Below are positions 24,707-33,448 of a stretch of DNA of 64,000 bases, piece after piece; the stretch's first letter is position 1, and every line of letters starts with the position of its first letter. The notes under the pieces were generated by a model. It was not told the DNA's origin, did not search any database, and saw nothing but the letters and a program-made list of their open reading frames with translations. This DNA is from Gellertiella hungarica (GTDB lineage: Bacteria; Pseudomonadota; Alphaproteobacteria; Rhizobiales; Rhizobiaceae). The position numbers and the translations under genes were made by a program. The stretch covers positions 459,300-523,299 of the forward strand of contig NZ_JACIEZ010000003.1 in assembly GCF_014197145.1 (NCBI RefSeq). The letters run 5' to 3'.

Positions 24707-26724
24707 CTGGCGAGGGGAGCACTGCCCTCGCCCCCGAGGACCAGATCCGCCGTCTGGAGCGGAGGCTCGAGCGCGAGCGCACGGCAAGACAGGAAGCCGA
24801 ACGCACGGCAGAATATGGCCTGCGCATGCTCTACGACAAGCAGCGGGATGCGGAGCTTCTGGGCAAGATTGCCTCCCGCGCCAACGATACGCGCACGACA
24901 GCCGAAGTATTCGACTTTGCCCTGACGGCGGTTCTGGACCGGACCGGCTGGGCGCTCGGCGCAGCCTATATGGTTGAGGCCGAGAGCGAGAGCCTGCAGC
25001 CGCTCTGCGTCAAGGGAGCGAAGGATCCGGCCATTCTTCCCCTGCTGGAGCACGTCCGGGACAATCCCGTTCCCGCAGCCGACGATCACCTGACCCATGC
25101 CTGGTGGAGCCACGAGCCGGCGCTTGCCGAAAGCCTTGCAACCGCGCCGATGATCGAGGCGCGGCGGACGCGGGCGCTCGCCGCCGGGCTTCGCTCTGCT
25201 GTCGCCATTCCCGTGCTTTCGGGCGAGCGGGTCGTGGCTCTGATGGAATTCATGGCGCCTATCGAGGGCCGCCCGCGCGAGGGGCTGATCGACGTTCTGG
25301 TCCAGGTCGCGGCCCAGGCAGCCCGCGTGCACGAGCGGGAGGAGATGGCGCGCCGGCTGCTGCACGACGCCCTTCACGATACGCTGACAGGCCTGCCCAA
25401 CCGCAAGCTCTTCGCCGAGCGGCTGGACCGCGCGGTGGCCACCTACAACCGTCATCGCTCCAGCTTTTCCGTGCTGTTCATCGACCTCGACCGGTTCAAG
25501 GCGGTGAACGACACGCTGGGCCATGCGGTCGGCGATACGCTGCTGAAGGAAGTCGCGACCATTCTCAAGGCCGCCGCCGCCGCGAGGCGCGCAACCGCCA
25601 AGGCCACCATCGCCCGCATGGGCGGAGACGAATTCTGCATCCTCATCGAGGACGAACATTCGCTGGGCATGGCGGAAGGACTGGCAAACGACATCATCCG
25701 CGAAGTGCGCCGGACGATGACAATCCAGGGGCACCCGGTCCGGATCGGGGCGAGCGTGGGAATAGCGGCCGCGCACCGCAGCTACGCCAACGGATCGGAG
25801 CTGCTCCGCGATGCCGATACCGCCATGTACGAGGCGAAGGCCTCGGGGCGGGGTCAGGTGAAGATCTTCAGCACGCTGCCGAAGGATCGCAACTTCAGGC
25901 GCGAAAAGCTGATACAAGACCTCGTCGAAGCTGCCGCTGGCGATTTTGCCGGTTTTTCTCTGGTCTTCCAGCCGGTGGTTTCGCTGAAGGACGGCGGCAT
26001 CCGCGGCTTCGAGGCGCTGGCCCGCTGGCAGACCCCCGATGGCGAGGACGTGCCGCCGACGGAATTCGTCGGAATAGCTGAAAACTGCGGTCAGATCGCA
26101 GCCCTCGGCAACTGGATCCTCGACCGGGCGCTCGCGGCGCTGGCCGAGTTGCAGGCCGCATCGCCCTCCCCGCTCAGCATGAGCGTCAACATCTCCCAGA
26201 AACAGCTGACGCCCGAATTTGTCGGGACGATCGCGGCGTCGCTCGCCCGCCATGGACTGAACGCCCGTGACCTGTGTCTGGAGCTGAAGGAAGGCGTCGC
26301 CGTGGGGCTGGAGCCGCAGGCGGCACGGCTGATTGCCAGCATCAAGCAGATGGGCGTTTCCCTCGTGGTGGACGATTTCGGCTCCGCCTACTCCGCCTTT
26401 GCCAATGTCCGGCGCTTCCCGGCGGAAACGCTGAAGATCGACAGTGCCTTCGTCCGCGCCATTGCAGAGGATCCGGGTGGCATCGAGATCGCCCGGGCGC
26501 TGGTGGCGATGGCCCATGACCTCGGCATCACCGTTTCTGCCGGCGGAACGGAAACGGCAAGGCAAGTGGAAACGCTGGGCGAAATCGGGTGCGACGAGGC
26601 GCAGGGCAACTTCTTTTCCCGGCCCATGGACATGGAGACCGCACGCACCATCCTCGCCCCGGTTCCTGTCGCGACGGAGAGTGCCGACAGGGCACGCCCT
26701 GCAAGCCGCCCCCTGGCCGGCTGA
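24703..26724 (+). CDS. GAF-GGDEF-EAL c-di-GMP enzyme, partner of H-NOX
   Basis: This protein of about 673 residues has four parts. They are an N-terminal coiled coil (RRLERRLERERTARQEAERTAEYGLRMLYDKQ), a GAF-like domain (about 55-200), GGDEF (about 215-380; LTGLPNRKLF and intact GGDEF near 307) and EAL (about 400-640; EAL near 437). The diguanylate cyclase motif is intact but lacks the RxxD inhibitory site. In the EAL domain, EAL, the Asn (MSVNIS), DDFG, LKID and the Gln (CDEAQG) are kept. However, the usual EGVE reads GGTE (residues 614-617), so the first catalytic Glu is Gly. The phosphodiesterase is probably impaired, leaving a net cyclase. The start overlaps the H-NOX stop (ATGA at 24703); an in-frame GTG at 24694 is possible. 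Confidence 0.92.
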   Translation: MTGEGSTALAPEDQIRRLERRLERERTARQEAERTAEYGLRMLYDKQRDAELLGKIASRANDTRTTAEVFDFALTAVLDRTGWALGAAYMVEAESESLQPLCVKGAKDPAILPLLEHVRDNPVPAADDHLTHAWWSHEPALAESLATAPMIEARRTRALAAGLRSAVAIPVLSGERVVALMEFMAPIEGRPREGLIDVLVQVAAQAARVHEREEMARRLLHDALHDTLTGLPNRKLFAERLDRAVATYNRHRSSFSVLFIDLDRFKAVNDTLGHAVGDTLLKEVATILKAAAAARRATAKATIARMGGDEFCILIEDEHSLGMAEGLANDIIREVRRTMTIQGHPVRIGASVGIAAAHRSYANGSELLRDADTAMYEAKASGRGQVKIFSTLPKDRNFRREKLIQDLVEAAAGDFAGFSLVFQPVVSLKDGGIRGFEALARWQTPDGEDVPPTEFVGIAENCGQIAALGNWILDRALAALAELQAASPSPLSMSVNISQKQLTPEFVGTIAASLARHGLNARDLCLELKEGVAVGLEPQAARLIASIKQMGVSLVVDDFGSAYSAFANVRRFPAETLKIDSAFVRAIAEDPGGIEIARALVAMAHDLGITVSAGGTETARQVETLGEIGCDEAQGNFFSRPMDMETARTILAPVPVATESADRARPASRPLAG

Positions 26725-26838
26725 ACAGCGCGGACCAATCGCCATCCCCCCGGCGCGTCCTTCGCGACCTGCCCCACCAAATGCCCTGCTGCGGAGAAGC
26801 GGGTCCCTGCTTCTCCCGGGCGGCAGGCTCAGCCGCCT

Positions 26839-27189
26839 TCAGCCAAAAAGATCGCGAAAAAGAATGACCAGCCGGCGGGGCTTCCCGTCCCGCCCGAACT
26901 CCGCATGGCTCTCTGCCTCGGTGACCGTCTCACCCTCTCCCACGGCAGCGAGCCTGATGCGACGGGTTCCCCACACCGGCCGCTCGAACATTTCACCGAG
27001 CATGAGCCGATCCTGAAAATGCGCAGCGCCAAGCAGCCGCTCCAGCGTGACCGGCCCTTCCGCCAGTCCGAAGATCGCCCGGACGCCCTCTGTAAAGCTC
27101 AGCGTGCCGGCCTCCATGTCCCGAATGGCCGCCCCGTAAACAGTTTCCAACCTGTCATCGAGAGGAGCCGCGAAATGTGCGCGCGTCAT
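26839..27189 (-). CDS. Small PAS-like protein, hypothetical
   Basis: This protein of about 116 residues has no sure family. The pattern (TLSFTEGVRAIFGLAEGPVTLERLLGAAHFQDRLMLGEMFE ... HAEFGRDGKPRRLVILFRDL) resembles a lone PAS sensor fold: start-strand with 'G', 'xDR' helix and a final strand with 'GxP'. The likeness is by eye only. It converges on the GGDEF-EAL gene with about 114 bp between the stops, so a functional tie to that sensor is possible but not shown. ATG 27189 has a GGGG site five bases upstream; a GTG at 27204 is an alternative. Confidence 0.6.
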   Translation of the reverse strand: MTRAHFAAPLDDRLETVYGAAIRDMEAGTLSFTEGVRAIFGLAEGPVTLERLLGAAHFQDRLMLGEMFERPVWGTRRIRLAAVGEGETVTEAESHAEFGRDGKPRRLVILFRDLFG

Positions 27190-27452
27190 GAATACCCCAG
27201 TCACGTCTGATTGGCAGGATGACTAGGAGCCAAATCTCAATGCGGCATGAAGGCGATCGCGTGCATTTTAACGATCCGAGTTATATCAAAGTCTAATTTC
27301 CGGATGTCCAGACATAAGACCGGATCGGCATGGATAAACGGCGCACCAGGCGTCCTTCGGGCCATGAATGGTGGCTAGAACCGGCAATCACCGGTCAAGC
27401 ATTGCGGGGCGTTACCGAGAAGCGGAAAGATCTTTATTTCAGGGGGGAAGGA

Positions 27453-27526
27453 TGGAGGCCTCGCCGAGAATCGAACTCGGGTGCAAGGATTTGCAGTCCT
27501 CTGCGTCACCACTCCGCCACGAGGCC
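27453..27526 (-). tRNA. tRNA-Cys (GCA)
   Basis: This is a 74-base cloverleaf with acceptor GGCCTCG / CGAGGCC, anticodon loop CTGCAAA (anticodon GCA), T-loop GTTCGATTC and an encoded 3' CCA. Confidence 0.96.
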
Positions 27527-27649
27527 ATCCGGAGGTATTTGCGTGTGGTGGCCGGGTGTTAGAGGAATCGTCCGTGAAAGGCAAGAGCCTGTTTCCGCAT
27601 GGCTTCGCTTTTCATCATTTTTGATGCGGGGCGAAAAACGCAGGAAGGC

Positions 27650-27931
27650 TCAACCCCGGTTTCGCCTCGCCTGTCGGCGCCTGAGCCACCACAGCTCGGT
27701 TCGCCTGCGAAACCGGCGCACCCAGGGAATGTCCTGCGAAAGCACGAGTACACCCACCGGCACCATCCAGAAGCCGAGGACCGGAAGGAAGCCGAGAAAT
27801 CCGCCGATCACCAGTCCGACTCCCATGCCGATGCGGGCCCACCGGGCACGCGGCAGCCTGAACGACCAGTTGCCGAGCTTCATCTGTTTTTCCACAGGCG
27901 TATCCTCTGCCTTGTTGTTCGCGCGTCGCAC
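27650..27931 (-). CDS. Small membrane protein, PGPGW-like
   Basis: This protein of about 93 residues has one long hydrophobic hairpin (IGMGVGLVIGGFLGFLPVLGFWMVPVGVLVLSQDIPWVRRF) and a very basic C-terminus (RRFRRRTELWWLRRRQARRNRG). The 'PVLGFWMVPVGVLVLSQDIPWVRR' stretch resembles the PGPGW family of putative two-helix membrane proteins, whose function is unknown. The longest frame starts with GTG at 27931. ATG 27883 (MKLGNWSFRLP) would give 77 residues, and neither start has a strong ribosome site. It lies between two tRNA genes. Confidence 0.6.
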   Translation of the reverse strand: MRRANNKAEDTPVEKQMKLGNWSFRLPRARWARIGMGVGLVIGGFLGFLPVLGFWMVPVGVLVLSQDIPWVRRFRRRTELWWLRRRQARRNRG

Positions 27932-28085
27932 CGTGCTGATTTCCCTGTCTTGCCGGCCGCCCCGCCCCCTTCCATATGGGGTGTCGCCGGCGGTTAAACA
28001 GTGATCGATGATTTTTTTTGAAAAAAGCGCTTGGCAAATCGGAAAAGCATTTGTATTACCCCGCTCACACCGCGGCGAGCGGTGA

Positions 28086-28160
28086 TCCCTGGTAGCTCAG
28101 CGGTAGAGCACTCGACTGTTAATCGATAGGTCGCCGGTTCGAATCCGGCCCGGGGAGCCA
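28086..28160 (+). tRNA. tRNA-Asn (GTT)
   Basis: This is a 75-base cloverleaf with acceptor TCCCTGG / CCGGGGA (one G-U), anticodon loop CTGTTAA (anticodon GTT), T-loop GTTCGAATC and an encoded CCA. Confidence 0.97.
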
Positions 28161-28168
28161 GTTTCAAG

Positions 28169-28210
28169 AAGGGGCCGCGCCTGAATGGCAGCGGCCCCTT
28201 TCTCTTTTTC
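28169..28210 (+). terminator. Terminator downstream of tRNA-Asn
   Basis: AAGGGGCCGC and GCGGCCCCTT form a 10-bp stem around a 12-base loop, followed by TCTCTTTTTC. It starts 9 bp after the tRNA and also lies just past the convergent RTX gene. Confidence 0.85.
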
Positions 28211-28224
28211 CCGCCTGTTTCGCT

Positions 28225-31200
28225 TCAGACGAAAACGAAGTCCCCTGCCCACAGGGATTTGACATTCTGAAGGGTTGCGATGGCAATTGCGGCGGCCTTG
28301 CCCGTGCCGTCCGGATCGTGGAAAAGCGTCTGGCTTGCGGGATCGAAGAAGAATTGCGCTGCCTTGCCCACCGGCGCCTTGCCCGGGTGAAACTGGCTTG
28401 CATTGAGAAGCGCGCCCGCCTTGAAACCGTACTCGCGGCCGATGAACTCCAGCTTGTCGACCCGGGATACGAAATCGGTCAGGGTGTCGCGGCCGTTCGA
28501 CGCCGGGCCCGCGAAGCGGAAGAAATCCTGCCCCTTCCCGCCTGTCAGCAGATCGTTGCCTGCTTCACCGAACAGGCGGTCGGCACCGTCGCCCCCATTG
28601 ATCCGGTCGTTGCCGGCGCCGCCGAACAGGGAATCGTTCTCCGCCGTACCCCACAATACGTCCGGCTTCGCGGTCCCCCTGATGGTCGGACTGACATCGC
28701 TCACCCGCAGGCTCACCGTCTTGTCGAAGCTCAGGCCGGTGGAATCGGTGACCCGTATCGTTATGGGAACGGTCGCCGCCCGCTCGTAATCGAGAGTCGC
28801 TCCCGTCTTCACCATCAGCCGGTTGCCGACGATCTCGAAAGACCGGGATGCGTCCTTCACCAGACTGTAGGTCAGCCTCGCGGTCTCGTCCGCATCGACA
28901 CCCGTCAGCAAGGCCACCAGCGTTCCTGCCTTCGCGTTTTCGGGGACGACGACGGCGGAGAGGCGGATGTCCGTCGGCGCAAGGGGCCTTGCCGTCACCG
29001 ATGTCGAAAGACTGACGGCAAGATCGCCGCCCTTTCCATCGGATACCGTGTAGCTCAGCACCAGAGGGCCCGTGTAACCGCCCTCTGCCGTGAGGCTGTA
29101 TGTGCCATTGGCGTTCTTCGTCACCGTCGCGTGGTCGGCCCTGAGCCCGCTGACCGTGAGTTGGTCCCGGTCCGGATCCGTTATCCCGGCCAGCAGATCC
29201 GTCGCAGAAACGGTGACGCTTTTCCCCTGCTCCACCTTCGGCAGGATCGCCCTCGTGCCTGTTACTTCGGGAGCCCGGTTGGCGGCAGCCACTTCGACCG
29301 TCAGCACCGCGCGTATTTGCCCGCCGTTGCGGTCCGTCACCGTGTAGGTGATGTTGAGAGTGCCGACATAGCCGGAATCGGGCGTAACGATCACGCTGCC
29401 ATCGTTATTGAACTGGAGCCCGGCGTGATCGGCCTGCATTTCCTTTATCGCCAGCGAGTCGCCGTCCGCGTCCGTTATCCCGGCCAGCATATCCGCGAGC
29501 GATATCTTCAGAGTTTCACCTTTGGCCAGGCGATAGGGGCCCGGCCTCTGGCCGGTCACGGCAGGCGCATCGTTGACGGCGTTCACGGTGTAGGTCGCAG
29601 TCGCATCCACTTGTCCGCCCCGGCCATCCGTCACCACGAAGGAAAGCGTCATCGTACCGGCGAAATCCGGCTCCGGCGTCACCGTGAAGCTTCCGTCCCT
29701 GTTCCGCTGGACCAGGCCATGATCGGCGCGAACATTCGCGAGCGAGAGGGCGTCGCCGTCGGCATCGAAGAAGCCGGCAAGAAGATCGGAGGCAAGCACG
29801 GTGAAGGCGCTGTCCTCGTTTGCCGCAGACAGCGCCGGTCGCGGTCCTTTCAGGATCGGTGCATCATTGACCGCATCGACCGTGATCGTGCGATTCACGG
29901 TCAGAAAACCAAATCCGTCACTGACGATATAGCGGAACGTCAGGGCTCCGTTGACATTGTCGTTGAACGTGATGCGGTAGTTCCCGTTGGCGTCCGCCAC
30001 CACGCTTCCGTTCTGGACGGTCAGCGAGGTGATCGAAAGCTGGTCCCCGTCTGCGTCGGTAATGCCTTCGAGCAGCTTCTCCTTGGTCAGAGTGAGCACG
30101 GTGTCTTCGGTGCCGCGAGGAAGCGGCGACTGGGCTCCGGTAACCGCAGGCGTGCTGTTGGTCACGGTTATGCGTGCGGTGCTCTTGGTCTCGTAATCGA
30201 CGTGGAAGGTCTTTGCCTTCACGCTGTTGTAGCTGGAATCCCCGAGGGTCGCGCTCTGGTCGTCCCAGGTGACGACGAAATCGCCGTTCTTCAGCACCGT
30301 GATGTCGGGCACTGTCTGGTTCTTGGTGGTGTTGGTGTTGACGAGGAACTCCCTGCCCACCTTGCGTCCCGACGCATCGAAGATCTGTGCCTTGATGCTC
30401 GCCGTGTTGTAATCGGAATTGAGGTCTCCGACCTCGCTGGCCCAGGCGGCAACGAAGAACCCGTATTTCAGTGCTGCGACCGAGACGGAATACTGGTTTC
30501 CGGCCACCACACTGTTTACCAGGAACTCCAGGCCGACCTTTTCTCCCTTGGCATTGAATATCTGCGCCCGGATACCGCTACCCGCCACTTCCCCATTGGT
30601 TCCGCTGGCATCGGTCCACATCACGACAAAGTTGCCATTGGAAAGACCGGCAATGTCGGCGCCGCTTTGCCGTCCAGCACTCGTGGTGTTGACGAGGAAC
30701 TCCCCTCCCAGCTTGACACCCTTGTCGGTGAACATCTGCGCCTTGATGCCTTCGCCGCTGTCATCTCCGCGCTGATCCATCCAGACGGCGATCAGTTTGC
30801 CGTCCGCGAGGCGGCCCAGCGACGGATATTCCTGATTGCCCGCCCACTGGCTATTGATCAGGAACTCGCCCCCGACGGGTTTTCCGGCGGCGTCGAAGAG
30901 CTGGCCGCTGATGCTGGTACTGTTGATGTCTCCCCAGGAGGGGGTATCGTTCTTGGTGTGCCAGGTGACCATGAATCCGCCGTCAAGGAGTCCGATCACC
31001 TTCGGCGCCCACTGCGAATTCAGGAGATAGGAATTGATCGTGAACTGGCTGCCGATCTTGTTTCCTTTCCCGTCCAGCAACTGCCCGGCAGTCTCGCTGC
31101 TCCCGTTCTGGCCGCTGAAATCCACCCAGACGACGATCAGGTTTCCATTGGCCAGGCGGGTGACGGACGGCACTAGCTGGTTGCCGCTTGTCAGGGTGTT

Positions 31201-31696
31201 GATCAGGAACTCGGTGCCATTCTTCTGGCCCGACGGGACCCTTGATGCCGGTGTTGCTGGCATCGCCGCCCTTGCCGCTGAAGTCCGTCCAGACGACGAA
31301 GAATCCACCGTCGTCCAGCTCCGTTATGGCAGGCGTTCCCTGCGTCAGCTCGGTTTCCGTATTGACGAGAAACTCGTCGGTTGCCACCTCGACGACATGC
31401 ACCTGCTTGTCGGAAACCGTGTATTCGAGCTCCACGGGCCCGCGATAGCCTTCCTTGGGAACGAAGGTGAAGGAACCGTCCGGCATCCAATCGATCGTCC
31501 CGAGGCCCGACTTGATCACTACGTCGGTCACGACAAGTCCGTCCCTTTCGGCGTCGGTGTCGTTGGCAAGCAGGCCGGCGGCGGCGGAGACGACCAGCTT
31601 GCTGCCTGGCGGGACCGTGAAGTAATCGGCAGTTCCCACCGGAACCTGATTGGACGATACCACGGGCCGCTTTTCGGTGTTGACAAATATATCCAT
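28225..31696 (-). pseudogene. RTX/cadherin-repeat secreted protein gene, interrupted by a frameshift
   Basis: Two overlapping minus-strand frames together encode one protein of about 1,150 residues. The 5' frame starts at 31696 (MDIFVNTEKRP) with a cadherin-like domain and the first repeat. It stays open past about 31240, but the repeat pattern continues in another frame, which is open to 28225. The repeats (about 65 residues: 'EFLVNT...P.i..L.dG.fvVvW.d...' then 'iKAQ.Fd..G.kvG') show the break. One copy ends GIKG in the first frame and resumes SGQKNGTEFLINT in the second, with about 11 bases apparently missing near 31231-31243. Four or more cadherin-like domains (DADGD motifs), a cadherin repeat, Ca-binding RTX nonapeptides (GGAGNDRINGGDGADRLFGEAGND) and a type I secretion tail follow. 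It would be exported by a type I system using TolC. If the shift is a sequence error the gene is intact. Confidence 0.8.
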
Positions 31697-31766
31697 GGAC
31701 GGGCACCCCTCTTATCCAGACAGGCCGTCAGGGTAGAATGAATTATTCGTTAACTCTAATATTTAA

Positions 31767-31780
31767 ACGGACTAGTCCGT
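31767..31780. promoter_or_regulatory. 14-bp perfect palindrome, TetR-type operator candidate
   Basis: ACGGACTAGTCCGT is its own reverse complement and lies in the divergent region between the RTX gene (71 bp from its start) and the photolyase gene (104 bp from its start). Operators of many TetR-family regulators have this form (GGACTAGTCC core). No tetR gene is nearby. The surrounding AT-rich sequence (TCTAATATTTAA) suits a promoter. Confidence 0.45.
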
Positions 31781-31883
31781 CGCTCCCGAGACCGACAAAG
31801 CTTGAAACTTTCCCACCGCCTGTTCCGTCATCCGCCCGGCGGGCGGATGGCTCGCATCGAGTGCATTCAGAAAGGGCCTTGTC

Positions 31884-33359
31884 TTGGCATCCTCCTCTCC
31901 CCTCATTCTCTGGTTCCGCAAGGACCTTCGGCTTGACGACCACATCGCGCTGATCAAGGCGGCCAGGAGTGGCAGGCCGGTCATCCCGGTCTTCATCCTC
32001 GCCGACGAGGGATCGCCCTACGCGCCCCTTGGCGCAGCACAGCGCTGGTGGCTCAACCATTCCCTCGAGGCGCTCGCTAGATCGCTCGAGCAAAAGGGCA
32101 GCAGGCTGGTTCTGAGGCGCGGCGCTCCGGAAACGGTGCTTGCGGCCCTTGCAGCCGAAACGGGGGCAAATGTAGTTGCCGTGACAGACCTGCCGGACCC
32201 GGCCGGCCGGAAGGAAGACGAACGCATCGCGGGCGTCCTGGAGGAAAGGGGTGTCGCGCTCCACGGTTTCGGCGGGCTGCTGCTGCACGATCCGGAAAAG
32301 CTCCGCACCGGCAGCGGGGGCGGTTTTCGCGTCTACACCCCTTTCTGGCGCGCCCTGAACCAGCAGGCAGCCCCTGCCCCGCCGCGGCCTGCGCCGGATG
32401 CATGGACCCACCCCGCACGATGGCCGGAGAGCGAGCCGCTGACGTCCTTTGATCTCCTTCCCCGCAAGCCGGACTGGGCTAGGGAATTCGGGTCGCATTG
32501 GACACCGGGGGAAAAGGGAGCGCTGGACCGGCTGCACCGCTTCACGGAGGGCGCGCTCAAGGGATATGCTGTGAACCGCGACCGGCCCGGCATCGATGGC
32601 ACATCGGGCATGTCTCCCCATCTGGCGATGGGTGAAGTTTCCCCCCGGCGCATCTGGGCTGCGGTCGAGGAACGCCGGGAGGGCGAAAGGAACGGCCCCG
32701 ATGGCGAGGATATCGAGCGCTACCAGAAGGAGCTCGTCTGGCGGGAGTTTTCCTATCATCTGCTGCACCATTTCCCCGAGCTTGCCACCCGCAACTGGAC
32801 CCCGGCCTTCGATTCCTTCTCCTGGGTGGACGATCCGGCGGGGCTCGAGGCATGGAAGCGCGGGCTTACCGGCTATCCGATCGTGGATGCAGGCATGCGC
32901 CAGCTCTGGCGGCACGGCTGGATGCACAATCGCGTGCGGATGATCGTCGCGTCCTTTCTCATCAAGGACCTGCTGATCGACTGGCGCGTGGGGGAAAAGT
33001 GGTTTCGCGACACGCTGGTCGACGCCGATCCAGGCTCGAATGCGGCGAGCTGGCAGTGGGTGGCCGGTTCGGGCGCCGATGCCTCCCCCTTCTTCCGGAT
33101 CTTCAATCCGATCCTGCAGGGGGAAAAGTTCGATCCGGACGGCACCTACGTCAGAACCTTCGTTCCGGAGCTTTCGCGCCTGCCGACCAAGCTCATCCAT
33201 CGCCCCTTCGAAGCATCGCTGGTCGAGTTGCGCGCCGCAGGCATAAGCCTCGGCAGCACCTATCCGCGGCCGGTGGTGGATCACCGTTTTGCCCGCGACC
33301 GGGCGCTCGCGGCGCTGGCCGAACTGAAGGCGGAGAAGGGTCAGCCGATAAAAAAGTAA
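31884..33359 (+). CDS. phrB: Deoxyribodipyrimidine photolyase
   Basis: This flavoenzyme splits cyclobutane pyrimidine dimers with blue light. The 491-residue protein has the alpha/beta antenna domain (PLILWFRKDLRLDDHIAL) and the helical FAD domain: GYAVNRDRPGIDGTSGMSPHLAMGEVSPRRIW, WREFSYHLLHHFPEL, TGYPIVDAGMRQLWRHGWMHNRVRMIVASFLIKDLLIDWRVGEKWF, and DADPGSNAASWQWVAGSGADASPFFRIFNP. This is a class I CPD photolyase pattern. The start is TTG at 31884 with AAAGGG seven bases upstream. It heads a plus-strand run with the FAD oxidoreductase, DUF1365 and Cfa-family genes. Confidence 0.92.
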   Translation: MASSSPLILWFRKDLRLDDHIALIKAARSGRPVIPVFILADEGSPYAPLGAAQRWWLNHSLEALARSLEQKGSRLVLRRGAPETVLAALAAETGANVVAVTDLPDPAGRKEDERIAGVLEERGVALHGFGGLLLHDPEKLRTGSGGGFRVYTPFWRALNQQAAPAPPRPAPDAWTHPARWPESEPLTSFDLLPRKPDWAREFGSHWTPGEKGALDRLHRFTEGALKGYAVNRDRPGIDGTSGMSPHLAMGEVSPRRIWAAVEERREGERNGPDGEDIERYQKELVWREFSYHLLHHFPELATRNWTPAFDSFSWVDDPAGLEAWKRGLTGYPIVDAGMRQLWRHGWMHNRVRMIVASFLIKDLLIDWRVGEKWFRDTLVDADPGSNAASWQWVAGSGADASPFFRIFNPILQGEKFDPDGTYVRTFVPELSRLPTKLIHRPFEASLVELRAAGISLGSTYPRPVVDHRFARDRALAALAELKAEKGQPIKK

Positions 33360-33448
33360 GGAATGACTGAAACTTCGCAATGGCGCGGTCCGTCTCTGAT
33401 ATGATCCAACCGCCCGCTTGGGGGCCAACAGACGTTTCAGGGGGTTTT

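Noticed and set aside
28318..31176. Long plus-strand frame opposite the RTX gene (about 950 codons)
   Set aside because: It is antisense to repeat domains with clear cadherin and RTX motifs. No signal or motif of its own.
33402..33407. TGATCC hexamer 42 bp before the FAD oxidoreductase, considered as a sigma-E (ChrR-type) -35 element
   Set aside because: The sequence 17-19 bases downstream (CCAACAGA) does not resemble the expected -10 element, so a promoter call is not justified.
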